From positions 434,001 through 498,000 of the forward strand of contig NZ_WIDQ01000004.1 in the NCBI RefSeq assembly GCF_009495745.1: a DNA stretch of 64,000 bases, in the 5' to 3' direction. Position numbers and translations under genes: made by a program. Below, one piece after another: positions 16,118-27,000 of the stretch (its first letter is position 1; the number at the start of each line of letters is the position of its first letter). Below the pieces are notes generated by a model, which saw only the letters and a list, made by a program, of their open reading frames with translations, was not told where the DNA came from and did no database searches. The stretch is from Niveispirillum sp. SYP-B3756 (GTDB taxonomy: Bacteria > Pseudomonadota > Alphaproteobacteria > Azospirillales > Azospirillaceae).

Positions 16118-17025
16118 GCTTCATCGCTGCGTGGCCGGAAAGCCCCCACCTTTTCCGGGTAACGCGGTCCCAAGGCCGAGGCCGGTGCGGTTAGGCCGGC
16201 CAGCGGCACCGTATCCCCGGCATCCAGATAGGCGCGCAGCAGGCCGGCGGCGTCATCGTCATACAGATCCAGAAAACCGTGCCCCCAGCCGGGCACTTCC
16301 AGCAGGCGGCTATGAGGGGCGATACCCTCGGCCCGCCGGCTGTGCACATCCAGGTCATCGCCGGTGACCAATACCAGCAGCGGCTGTGTCACCCCCGGCA
16401 GACGCCCGGCCATGTCATAGGCAAAGGCGGCCTTATGCCCCCAGGCCGCCTTGCGCCCACCCAGTAGCGCATCGGGGAACCGTTCGGAGATCTCCTCCAC
16501 ATCCACGCCGGGGCGGTTATGGTGGTAATAGAAACCCTGCCAGCGATCCAGAATATGGCTGCCATCCGCCTTGGCCGGGCGCTCATGATAGAAGGCGCGG
16601 AACTGGGCGCGTTCTTCGTCGGTGATGATGGGGGCGGCGACGGTGGCCAGTCGGCGCACCCGATCCGGGGCTTGATTGGCCATCTCCACCGCGATCATCG
16701 ATCCGGTGTGATAGCCCAGCAGATCAACCGGTCCTTCCACATCCAGGGCGGATAGCCCGGCCAGCAGGGCCATAGCATAATCCCCGATGGAAGGTGGTTC
16801 CGCCGGCGCGTCCGACAGGCCGAAGCCCGGCGTATCAAAGGCAATGGCCAGCCGGTCATGCCCCAGGCGGGCCAGCAGGTTCTCGAATACCCGTCCGCTC
16901 ATCGGGCTCATATGGATGCAGAGCAGGGGCGGCTTCGACCCGTCGTCGCCCCCGGCCGGTCGGGCCAGCCGCAGATGCATCTGTCCATGGGGACCATCCA
17001 CATAGGCGCGCCTGACCGGGACCAT
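16114..17025 (-). CDS. Alpha/beta-fold hydrolase with His at the nucleophile position
   Basis: A 303-residue alpha/beta hydrolase of the epoxide-hydrolase/dehalogenase-like group. The fold is clear: HMSPMSGRVF oxyanion region, FDTPGFGLSD, then the nucleophile elbow. The elbow reads GYHTG (104-108), so H106 stands where Ser, Cys or Asp should be. A late acid (VTGDDLDVH) and the catalytic His (GWGHGF) are kept. The enzyme may be inactive or use an unusual mechanism, with S109 next to the elbow as a possible substitute. AGAGGAGA precedes the ATG. Confidence 0.8.
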   Translation of the reverse strand: MVPVRRAYVDGPHGQMHLRLARPAGGDDGSKPPLLCIHMSPMSGRVFENLLARLGHDRLAIAFDTPGFGLSDAPAEPPSIGDYAMALLAGLSALDVEGPVDLLGYHTGSMIAVEMANQAPDRVRRLATVAAPIITDEERAQFRAFYHERPAKADGSHILDRWQGFYYHHNRPGVDVEEISERFPDALLGGRKAAWGHKAAFAYDMAGRLPGVTQPLLVLVTGDDLDVHSRRAEGIAPHSRLLEVPGWGHGFLDLYDDDAAGLLRAYLDAGDTVPLAGLTAPASALGPRYPEKVGAFRPRSDEA

Positions 17026-17112
17026 GGCTCTCCTCTACATCTATTAATCTATCTATGGATCATTTTATGTTTCAGGATGATGCCTTGCCTTGGGCGCTGT
17101 CAATCCCATCTC

Positions 17113-18453
17113 ATGCCCATCATGCGCGATGAAGAAAGTTCTCTGCAGGGCCGTCTGGCGCGATATGCCCGGGTTGGCACTACCATGGGGGGCCTTGCCG
17201 CCAAGCTGGCCGGCGAGCGGTTCCTGGGTATCAAGCTGGAGCGGGAGGCGCACGCGGCGGAATTGCGGGCAGCATTGGGCGGCTTGAAAGGGCCGCTGAT
17301 GAAGGTGGCGCAAATCCTGTCCACCATTCCCGATGCCTTGCCAGCGGAATATGTGCAGGAACTGGCGCAGCTTCAGTCCGATGCCCCGTCCATGGGCTGG
17401 CCCTTCGTGAAGCGGCGGATGCAGGCCGAACTGGGCGCTGACTGGCAACAGCGCCTCGCCGGTTTCGAGAAGGAGGCGGCGTCGGCGGCCTCGCTGGGGC
17501 AGGTGCATCGCGCCACCGCCCTGGATGGCACGCTGCTGGCTTGTAAGCTGCAATATCCCGATATGCAGTCCGCCGTGGCGGCGGATTTGCAGCAACTGAA
17601 ACTGCTGTTCGCCGTCTATGCTCGCTATGACAAGGCGGTCCGCACCGATCAGATTCAAGATGAGTTGGCCGAACGGCTGAAAGAGGAACTGGATTACGCC
17701 CGCGAGGCGCGCCACCTGACGCTTTACCGTCATATACTGGCCGATGTGCCGGGCGTGCATGTGCCGGCTTTGCGCCCCGAGCTCAGCAGCGGCCGGCTGC
17801 TGACCATGGAATGGGTGGAGGGCGTGAAGATCACCCAGTTCAAGGATGCACCGCTGGAACTGCGCAACCAATTGGCCTTGCAGATGTTCCGGGCCTGGTA
17901 CGTGCCCTTCTACCGCTATGGCATCATCCATGGCGATCCGCATCTGGGCAATTACACGGTGCGGGCCGACCACACGATCAACCTGCTGGATTTCGGCTGC
18001 GTGCGCATTTTCCCGCCCACCTTCGTGGCGGGGGTGATTGAGCTTTATGAGGCGTTGCGCACGCAGGATACCAACAGGGCGGCGGCGGCCTACGAAAGCT
18101 GGGGGTTCCGTAACCTGACGCGGGAACTGGTGGAGGTACTGAATATCTGGGCCGGCTTCATCTATGCCCCGCTGCTGGAAGACCGGGTGCGGGCGCTGGA
18201 GGAAACCAATAATGGCCGTTATGGCCAGGCCACCGCCGCCAAGGTGCATGAGGAATTGCGCCGCGTGGGCGGCGTGGAAATTCCGCGCGAATTCGTCTTC
18301 ATGGACCGGGCGGCCATCGGCCTGGGCTCCGTGTTCCTGCATCTGCGGGCGGAACTGAACTGGTTCCAGCATTTCCAGGAACTGATCGACGGGTTCAGCA
18401 CAGAGGCACTGGCCGCAAGGCAGGCGACGGCGTTGCAGGTGGCGGGGCTGTAG
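17113..18453 (+). CDS. ABC1/UbiB-family atypical kinase (AarF-like)
   Basis: A 446-residue soluble UbiB-family protein. Motifs: KVAQILSTIPDALP (the KxGQ-type motif with Ala for Gly), a Lys-containing strand LACKLQYPDMQ, the catalytic loop HGDPHLGNY and metal-binding LDFGCVR. UbiB proteins are atypical kinases or ATPases that support ubiquinone synthesis or lipid handling. No C-terminal membrane helices, unlike UbiB proper. Start uncertain: ATGs at 17077, 17080, 17113 and 17122 are in frame and none has a good ribosome site; 17113 is chosen because the family-like sequence begins there. Confidence 0.8.
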   Translation: MPIMRDEESSLQGRLARYARVGTTMGGLAAKLAGERFLGIKLEREAHAAELRAALGGLKGPLMKVAQILSTIPDALPAEYVQELAQLQSDAPSMGWPFVKRRMQAELGADWQQRLAGFEKEAASAASLGQVHRATALDGTLLACKLQYPDMQSAVAADLQQLKLLFAVYARYDKAVRTDQIQDELAERLKEELDYAREARHLTLYRHILADVPGVHVPALRPELSSGRLLTMEWVEGVKITQFKDAPLELRNQLALQMFRAWYVPFYRYGIIHGDPHLGNYTVRADHTINLLDFGCVRIFPPTFVAGVIELYEALRTQDTNRAAAAYESWGFRNLTRELVEVLNIWAGFIYAPLLEDRVRALEETNNGRYGQATAAKVHEELRRVGGVEIPREFVFMDRAAIGLGSVFLHLRAELNWFQHFQELIDGFSTEALAARQATALQVAGL

Positions 18454-18462
18454 GGGTTTTCT

Positions 18463-18504
18463 GCTTTATCTCAAAGGGCATGGGACATGACCCTTGAGAT
18501 AAGC
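18463..18504. terminator. Convergent hairpin terminator
   Basis: An imperfect 19-bp inverted repeat (18463-18482 with 18486-18504, GGA loop) between the stop of the kinase gene (18453) and the stop of the minus-strand gene at 18515. No long T run, so efficiency is uncertain. Confidence 0.6.
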
Positions 18505-18514
18505 CGAAGCCCCT

Positions 18515-19225
18515 TCACTTCGCCGCCAGTTTCTTGCTCAGGGCCTGGGCCTGGCGTTCGCAGCCCTTGGCCAGCATCCAGGCGGCCAGCATCCGGTCGC
18601 CCTTCACCGCGTCGGGTGCCACGTGCAGGGTGACGGCGCTGCTTTTGCCATCCATGTCAAACAGATAGGTTGCCCCATCGGCAAAGGGCACATCGGCCGG
18701 CAGGGCCAGATCCTGCGCGCCGGCGGGCCAGGGGGTGGTGGCGGTCCAGGCGCGGTCGGCCGGGGCCAGGGTCAGGTCGGTGGCCGTCGTCGCCGCGCGC
18801 CACAGCACCGGGGCGGCCCCCGGTTGCAGGCAACCATGGCCGGACTGGCTGGCATCCACCAACCAGGGGCGGGGCAGGGGCTGTGTGCTGCTGGCGGCGC
18901 GCACGGCACCAAGGGAGGCGGTGTCACTGTCCCGCGCGCTCAGCAGGCTGGCCAGCGATTGGGCCACCCCGCCGCTGCTGCCGCCGGCACCATTACCGGG
19001 CTTGCCGCTGAACGGCCCCTGCAGGTTGATGGTGGCCCCCTCGGCCGAGACCAGCACCAGCCGGCTGCCCGCCGGCAGCGACAAGGCTGCCTCGCTATCC
19101 AGCACCTGACCGGGGGCCAGGGCCGGTGCGCTGGATTCCACCACCACCAGTTCGGCGGCAGTGGCGGGCAGGGCGGTGGCGGCGGTCAGCAGCAGGGCAA
19201 GGGCGGACAGGCGGTTCAGGGCCAT
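18515..19225 (-). CDS. Secreted protein of the TPS locus, unknown function
   Basis: A 236-residue protein with a signal peptide (LSALALLLTAATALPATAAE). Residues about 40-75 (PGQVLDSEAALSLPAGSRLVLVS) resemble a FecR-like beta motif found in surface-signalling and TPS-associated proteins. Two cysteines (SGHGCLQPG and KGCERQ) may pair. The gene starts 13 bases after the TpsB stop, so the two form an operon divergent from the exoprotein operon. A periplasmic accessory role in two-partner secretion is inferred from position only. Confidence 0.55.
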   Translation of the reverse strand: MALNRLSALALLLTAATALPATAAELVVVESSAPALAPGQVLDSEAALSLPAGSRLVLVSAEGATINLQGPFSGKPGNGAGGSSGGVAQSLASLLSARDSDTASLGAVRAASSTQPLPRPWLVDASQSGHGCLQPGAAPVLWRAATTATDLTLAPADRAWTATTPWPAGAQDLALPADVPFADGATYLFDMDGKSSAVTLHVAPDAVKGDRMLAAWMLAKGCERQAQALSKKLAAK

Positions 19226-19238
19226 GATGGTGAGTTCC

Positions 19239-20951
19239 TCAGAAGGAGACGGCCAGATCGATGAAGAAACGCGGATCGGGGTCGGTCAGGCCGGGCAGGT
19301 CCAGCTTGGTCAACGGCACCGCCACCTCCCCGGACAGGCTGAATCCGGCCGGCAGTGCCAGCCGGACGCCACCCCCGATTGAGGTGAGATCGGCATCCAG
19401 CGCCACAGATTGCCACACCCGCCCCCAATCCGCATAGGCATAGAGGGTCGCAGCCTGTACGACCCGCCCGGACCAGGGCAGGCGATATTGCAGCTCGGCA
19501 CTGGCGGCCATGCCGCGCGGCCCCGCCAGATCGCCGCTATTATAGCCGCGCCCGAAGCGGCTGCCGCCCAGCACGAACTCTTCGCCGGCCACCAGCACAT
19601 CATCGGTCCATTGGCCCGACAGGCTCAGCGTGGCGGCCAGCCCCTCGGCCAGCCGCACGCTGCCGGTGGCCTGTCCTTCCAGCTTGGTGAAGCCGGCATC
19701 GATGCCGCTGCGCGACGTGATTTTACCGGCCTTGGGGGAGGCACCCAGCATATCCAGCCCCTGGGTCAGCCCGGTGGAAAGCTGAAAAGCCGTGCCGGCC
19801 CAGCCGCTCCAGGACAGGGTCAATTGTCCTTTCAGGCTGCGCCAATCATCCTGCGTATAGGGAAAGCCCAGAATATCCACCTTGGCCTGCTGCGCCGCCC
19901 ATCCCACCTCACCCTGCAGGTTCAAGGTACGCGAGCGGATGATGGGATAGGCCAGCCGCTGCCCGGCCGACCAGCTTTCCGTGCGGACAGCGAAGGGACG
20001 CAGCGAGGCACCGGGCCGCCCGCGCGACCAGGAACCCTGGCTGGCCAGTTGCCAGCCATCGCCGCCCAGCGGCTGCTGATAGCGGGCATTCACTGCCCGC
20101 TGTTCCCGGCTGTCCGGCGTGCCGGAAACCGTCAGGCCGATCTGTTCTTCCTGTCCCAGCAGGCCATTGGCGTAGAGATCGGCATAAAGGCTCCACGGGC
20201 CGGCATAGTCTGACCCGTGATTGCCGATGCCTGCCGACCCGCCCCAGGGCTGGCGGGCCACGGAGACCACCAGTTCCGCCGCCCCGAAATCCGCCCCCGG
20301 CCGCAGTACGGCATTGATATCGGTGCCCGGCAGATCATCGGCCAGCAGCAGAGCGCGTTCCAGCCGGTCGATGCGGGCGGGCTTGGTGGCAATCGCCGCC
20401 GCTGTCATCGCCGTCAGCCGGTCGGTGATGGCGGCATCGCCCTTTTCCACCAGCAGCCGGTCGATATGCCCTTCGATGACGCGGATGCGCAGGGTGCCGT
20501 CCGCCAGTTCCTGTGCTGGCACATAGGCGCGTGTCAGCACATAGCCCAGGGCGGCATAACGGTCCTGGATGGCATCGGCCAGGGCCGACACCTCGGCCAG
20601 GGTCACCGGGTGGCCCAGCAAAGGCTGGATCAGCGGATCATAGAAGGCGGGGCCGACAATGCTGGCCCCCTCCACCTGGATCGCCCGCAGGGTGAAGCGC
20701 AGCTCCTGCCCTTCCTTGGGCGCCGGGCGGGACCGGTTCTGCGTGGGGATGGAAAATTGCAGTTTAGCTTCCGGCGGGCGGCGCTGCTGTTCCTCAATCG
20801 CTGGCGGCAGGGTGCCGCGCCCCGGCTGAACCGCGCCCGGCAAGGTGGGGGGCGCGGACTGGCCCTGGGCGGCCGGAATACAGGCCAGCAGCAGGCCACC
20901 CGTCAACAGCGTCCATCCCAGGTGCCGGGGCATTTTCAGGGAACCATTCAT
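19239..20951 (-). CDS. TpsB outer-membrane transporter (ShlB/FhaC/HecB family)
   Basis: About 570 residues. A signal peptide (LGWTLLTGGLLLACIPAAQGQ) is followed by a Pro-rich linker helix region, POTRA domains (about 85-250, with the IQVEGASIVG and RIRVIEGHID strands) and a 16-strand Omp85-type barrel. It secretes the TpsA protein encoded divergently at 21084. The FhaC-type plug/gate region is present (GGSRFGRGYNSGDLAGPRG, the conserved L6-type motif with RGY). The start is uncertain among ATGs 20933, 20951 and 20972; none has a strong ribosome site. Confidence 0.85.
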   Translation of the reverse strand: MNGSLKMPRHLGWTLLTGGLLLACIPAAQGQSAPPTLPGAVQPGRGTLPPAIEEQQRRPPEAKLQFSIPTQNRSRPAPKEGQELRFTLRAIQVEGASIVGPAFYDPLIQPLLGHPVTLAEVSALADAIQDRYAALGYVLTRAYVPAQELADGTLRIRVIEGHIDRLLVEKGDAAITDRLTAMTAAAIATKPARIDRLERALLLADDLPGTDINAVLRPGADFGAAELVVSVARQPWGGSAGIGNHGSDYAGPWSLYADLYANGLLGQEEQIGLTVSGTPDSREQRAVNARYQQPLGGDGWQLASQGSWSRGRPGASLRPFAVRTESWSAGQRLAYPIIRSRTLNLQGEVGWAAQQAKVDILGFPYTQDDWRSLKGQLTLSWSGWAGTAFQLSTGLTQGLDMLGASPKAGKITSRSGIDAGFTKLEGQATGSVRLAEGLAATLSLSGQWTDDVLVAGEEFVLGGSRFGRGYNSGDLAGPRGMAASAELQYRLPWSGRVVQAATLYAYADWGRVWQSVALDADLTSIGGGVRLALPAGFSLSGEVAVPLTKLDLPGLTDPDPRFFIDLAVSF

Positions 20952-21083
20952 GTGCATGATTGCGCAGGTCATTTCACGAAAGCCGGCGGGGGCAAAGGCG
21001 GGCCGTAGGTTTCTCAACCGGCGTTGATAAATCCCCGTTCATAGAGCGCCAACCAAGCGGCATAGGGGGCAAAACCGCTAAGA

Positions 21084-24000
21084 ATGGGCGGGAAGGTCTG
21101 GCCATCGCCCTTTCCGCGCCCCCGCAACCGGCAAGGTTCCGCCCCCGTGCCCCGCAAAAATGCCTTTTCCCCCCGTGCCTTGCCGCTGTTCATGCTGCTG
21201 TCGGGTGTCAGCGCGCTGGCCTTGCAGGCCCAGGCGCAGCAGGCCCCGGCCCTTGCCCCGACAGGGGCCAGCGTGGTGTCGGGCAAGGTGGGAATCGAAA
21301 CCAACGGCGCCCAGACCATCATCAACCAGTCCAGCGACCGGGCCCTGGTCAACTGGTCGCGCTTTGATACGGCGGCCGGGCAGCAGGTGCAGGTCAATCA
21401 GCCGGGCAGCAGTTCCCTGCTGGTCAACCGCGTCACCGGCGGGGCGGCGACGCGGTTCGATGGCACCCTGTCGGCCAATGGTCAGGTCTTCCTGCTGAAT
21501 GAGGCGGGGATTTTCTTCGGCAGCACAGCGCAGATCAATGCCGCCGGCTTTCTGGCCAGCACGGGCCGGCTGGATGAGCAATCCTTCCTGGCCGGCGGCT
21601 CGGTGCGGATTGAGCTGGCCGACAGCCTGTCCCGCATCGTCAACCAGGGCGTGATCCAGGTGGCGGAGGGTGGCTATGCCGCCCTGGCCGCCGGCATTGT
21701 GCAGAATAGGGGCGTGGTGGAGGCGCGGCTGGGCCATGTGGTGCTGTCCGGTGCGGAAAGCTTCACCCTGGATCTGGCCGGCGATGGGCTGTTGAGCTTT
21801 GCCGTGCCGGCCGGCAGTGCCGCTGGCCAGGTGCTGAACCAGGGCCATCTGGGTGCCGATGGCGGGACCGTGCTGTTGACGGCACGCGGCGGGCGCGATG
21901 CCATGGCCGGCGTGATCAACAGCAGCGGGACCGTCCAGGCCCAAACGGTACAGGAACGCGGCGGCCGCATCATCATCGCTGGTGATGATGGCGTCTCGGT
22001 GGAACTGTCGGGCCGGGTGGATGCCTCTGCCGCCAGCGGCCAGGGCGGCGGCATCCGGGTGGATGGCGGGGCCATCGCGCTGACCGCTGCCAGCCTGTCC
22101 GCCGATGGCGCGTCGGGCGGCGGCACCGTTGCCATCGGCGGTTCGCCCAAGGGGGACCGGCTGGCGCAGACCGTCGCCATGGATGCGGCCAGCCAGATCA
22201 GCGCCGATGCCAAGGCACAGGGCGATGGCGGCCGCATCACGCTCTGGTCACGCAAAGCGACCAAGGCGGAAGGGGCGATTTCCGCCCAGGGCGGGACGGC
22301 CGGCGGTGATGGCGGCTTTGTTGAGGTGTCGTCCAAGGGTGGGGTGCGGCTGACCGGTGCGGTCTCGCTGGCGGCCCTGGCGGGCAAGGGCGGCACGCTG
22401 CTGTTGGACCCGACCGATATCATCATTGACGATCTGGCCGACCTGTCGGGGATCGGGGCCGCCGATCTGGGCGTTTCGGTGGAAACCCTGGCGGCCAGCA
22501 GCGCCAGCATTGTCTATCTGGAAGCCGACAATAATATCATCATCCGCGATCTGGCGGCGGGCGGCGTCACCATGCTGCCCGATGTCTCCCTGTCGCTGAA
22601 GGCGGGTCTGGACAGTGGGGCGGCGGAAGGCAGCATCAAGTTCCTGACCAGCGGCACCCAGCTCACCACCAGCGGCAGCGGCCGCATCACCCTGGACGCG
22701 CGCGGCAATATCGACGGGGCCTTCAAGCTGAGCAGCGGTGCCGGTGATATTGTGGTCGCCGCCGGCGGCACCATGCGGCTGACTGGTGCCGATATCCGCA
22801 CCAGCAGCGGCGATATCACCCTGGTTGCCGGCCATCATAGCGGCGGCCAGGGCGCCATCGTGCTGACCGATACCAACATCCATGCCGATCATGGCTGGGT
22901 CATCCTGTCCGGCGGGCCGGGGCTGGATACGACCAGCCTGCTGGAAATCTACAGCGCCACCGGCACGGCCAGCGATGCGGCCGGTATCACCCTGTCCAAC
23001 AGTTCCATCAGCATCGATCAGGGGGAAATCACCCTGCGCGGTCGTGGCAGCGATTTCGGTGCTTCCGGCGGCAATCACGGCATCGCCATCACCAATGGCA
23101 GCGTGCTCAGCGCCGGCGACGGCTATATCAGCCTTTATGGGGAGGCATCCGGGACCGGTGGCGGCAGCTATGGCGTGCTGGTCAGCGGGGCGAGCACCCG
23201 CCTTTCCATCACGGGGAGCGGCGGCTTGAGCCTGCGCGGCACCGCCACCGATAGCGTCGGCCGGGGGCAGGGCGATAATAGCGGCATCGTCATTGCCGAC
23301 GGGGCGGCCCTGTCGGTCGCCACGGGAGCCATGCGCTTGACCGGCAGCGGCGGGACCACCGACCTGGCCGGGCCGGAAGATAGCGACGATGGCGGCAATG
23401 ATGGGGTGCGGATCCAGGGGGCGGCCACCCGCCTGACCATCAATGGCGGCCGGCTGGTGCTGAACGGCACCGGCGGCACAGCCGGGACCGGTTCCTCCGG
23501 TGCCGACAGCCTGGGTGTGGTGGTGGATGGGGCCCTGATCGCCGGCACCAGCGGATCGGAACTGACCATCATCGCCGATGGTGACAGTGCCGCCACCGCC
23601 GATGCCCATGGTGAAAAGGGCATCGGCCTGTGGCTGGGCAATGGCGCGGTGCTGGGGCAGGCGGGGTCGGATGCCACGCTGTCGCTGGAATTGCGCGATC
23701 TGGCCATCAGCGGCGGGGCCGCCATTCTGGGCGCTGGCACCATCGCCATTGCCACGCGGGACAGCGCGGACAGTATCGGGCTGGGGGATGGGGTCACCGG
23801 TTCCCTGCATGTTTCGGCGGCTGAGATGGCGGCCATTTCCAGCAGCTTCACCCAGCGGACCATCGGGCAGCTGGAGGGTTCGGGGGAACTGCGTGTCGGC
23901 GATGTAGCCCTGACCGGCCGCACAAGGCTGCGCATGGATGGGGCCGATGGCCGGATCATCCTGTCGGGCGCCGTGGATGCCGGTGAAAACAGCCTCAGCC

Positions 24001-27000
24001 TGAATGGCGGCGGCATCAGCCAGACCGGCTCCAGCGTGCTGACGGTCGGGGTGCTGAATGCCGATGCGGTGGGCAGCCTGTCACTGACCGGGGCCAACCG
24101 GATCAGCGAACTGGGCACGATCAAGGCCGGCAGCGGGGTGGATATCCGCAGCACCAGCACCCTGACGGTGGGGGATGTGGATGCCGGGGCCGGCACCCTG
24201 CAACTGCTGGCCGATGGGGTTGACCTGATCCTGGGGGCGGCGGCGACGCTGCGCAACAGCGGGGCCGGGCATGATATCATCCTGGCCAGCACCCGCGATT
24301 TCAAGGCCGACGACACGGCCAGCTTGACGGCCGGTGGCCGCTGGCTGATCTATTCCCGCTCTGCCGCCACGGCCGATCTGGGCACGCTGTCGGGCACCGT
24401 GCTGCGCGGCCGCTCCTATGCCGATCATCCGCCCTCCGGCGTGACACAGAGCGGCAATCTCGTGCTTTATGCCGCCAGCGGCACCCTGACCGTCACTGCC
24501 AATGGCTTTACACGCGCCTATGGTGCCGCCAATCCCGCCTTCACCTATACGGTCACCGGGTTTGAGGCGGGGGACACGCTGGACAATACCATCAGCGGGG
24601 CGGCCCTGCTGGGCACCAGTGCCACCGCCGCGTCGGGGGTGGGCACCTATACGATCAGCATCAGCCAGGGCACGCTGGCCAACAGCAAGGGCTATGATTT
24701 CAGCTATGCCACCGGCACGCTGACAATCAATCCGGCGGCCCTTGCGATCACCGCCAACGATGCCAGCCGGACCTATGGCGCGGCCAACCCGGCTTTCACG
24801 GCGCGCTATGATGGGCTGGTAAATGGGGATACGGCGTCGGTGGTCGGCGGCCTGACGCTGGCGACCAGTGCCACGGCCGCGTCGGGCGTGGGTAGCTACG
24901 CCATCACCGGTTCGGGTGCCACGGCGGCGAATTACACGATCAGCTATCAGGCTGGAGCGCTGAGCATCACCCCGGCGGCTTTGATGATCCGCGCCAATGA
25001 TGCCAGCCGGACCTATGGCGCGGCGAACTCCGCCTTCACGGCGCGCTATGATGGGTTGGTGAATGGTGACACGGCCTCGGTGGTCAGCGGCTTGACGCTG
25101 GCAACCAGCGCGACGGCTTCGTCGGGTGTTGGCAGCTACGCCATCACCGGTTCGGGTGCGACGGCGGCGAATTACACGATCAGCTATGAGGCGGGGGCGC
25201 TGAGCATCACGCCTGCGGCCTTGATTATCCAGGCCAACGATGCCAGTCGCGCCTATGGCGCGGCGAACCCTGCTTTCACGGCGCGGTATGAGGGGTTGGT
25301 GAATGGCGACACGGCGTCGGTGGTCAGTGGGTTGACGCTGGCGACCAGCGCGACGGCGTCGTCGGGTGTGGGCAGCTATGCCATCACCGGTTCGGGAGCG
25401 ACGGCGGCGAATTACAGCATCAGCTATCAGGCTGGTGCCTTGAGCATCACGCCGGCTGCCTTGACCATCCGCGCCAATGATGCCAGTCGCGCCTATGGGG
25501 CGGCGAACCCGGCCTTCACGGCGCGCTATGACGGGTTGGTGAATGGCGACACGGCCTCTGTGGTCAGCGGCCTAACCCTGGCGACGAGCGCAACGGCTTC
25601 GTCAGGCGTGGGCAGTTACGCCATCACCGGTTCGGGTGCCACGGCATCAAATTACACGATCAGCTATCAAGCTGGTGCGCTGAGCATCACGCCTGCGGCC
25701 TTGACCATCCGGGCCAATGACGCCAGCCGGACCTATGGCGCGGCGAACCCTGCTTTCACGGCCCGCTATGATGGGTTGGTGAACGGTGACACGGCCTCGG
25801 TTGTCAGCGGCCTGACGCTGGCAACCAGCGCGACGGCAGCGTCAGGCGTGGGCAGCTACGCCATCACCGGTTCGGGAGCGACGGCGGCGAATTACAGCAT
25901 CAGCTATCAGGCTGGTGCCTTGAGCATCACGCCGGCTGCCTTGACCATCCGCGCCAATGATGCCAGTCGCGCCTATGGGGCGGCGAACCCGGCCTTCACG
26001 GCGCGCTATGACGGGTTGGTGAATGGCGACACGGCCTCTGTGGTCAGCGGCCTAACCCTGGCGACGAACGCAACGGCTTCGTCAGGCGTGGGCAGTTACG
26101 CCATCACCGGTTCGGGTGCCACGGCATCGAATTACACGATCAGCTATCAAGCTGGTGCGCTGAGCATCACGCCTGCGGCCTTGATTATCCAGGCCAACGA
26201 TGCCAGTCGCGCCTATGGGGCGGCGAACCCGGCCTTCACGGCGCGGTATGAGGGGTTGGTGAATGGTGACACGGCTTCGGTGGTCAGTGGGTTGACGCTG
26301 GCGACGGGTGCGACGGCTGCATCGGGTGTGGGCAGCTATGCCATCACCGGTTCGGGTGCGACGGCGTCGAACTACACGATCAGCTATCAGGCTGGGGCGC
26401 TCAGCATCACCCCGGCGGCCTTGACCATCCGTGCCAACGATGCCAGCCGGAGCTATGGCGCGGCGAACCCGGCTTTCACGGCGCGCTACGATGGTTTGGT
26501 GAATGGAGACACGGCGTCAGTGGTCAGCGGCCTGACGCTGGCGACCGGTGCGACGGCCGCGTCGGGCGTGGGGAGTTACGCCATCACCGGCTCGGGCGCC
26601 ACGGCGGCGAATTACACGATCAGCTATCAGGCGGGTGCGCTCAGCATCACCCCGGCCGCCTTGACCATCCGGGCTAACGATGCCAGCCGGCCCTATGGCG
26701 CGGCGAACCCCGCTTTCACGGCGCGCTATGATGGTTTGGTGAATGGCGACACGGCCTTGGTGGTCAGTGGGCTGACGCTGGCGACGGGTGCCACGGCGTC
26801 GTCGGGCGTGGGGAGTTACGCCATCACCGGCTCGGGCGCCACGGCGGCGAATTACACGATCAGCTATCAGGCTGGAGCGCTGGGCGTCACCTCGGCGGCC
26901 TTGACCATCCGTGCCAATGACGCCAGCCGCGCCTATGGCGCGGCGAACCCCGCCTTCACGGCGCGCTATGATGGGTTGGTGAACGGTGACACGGCCTCGG

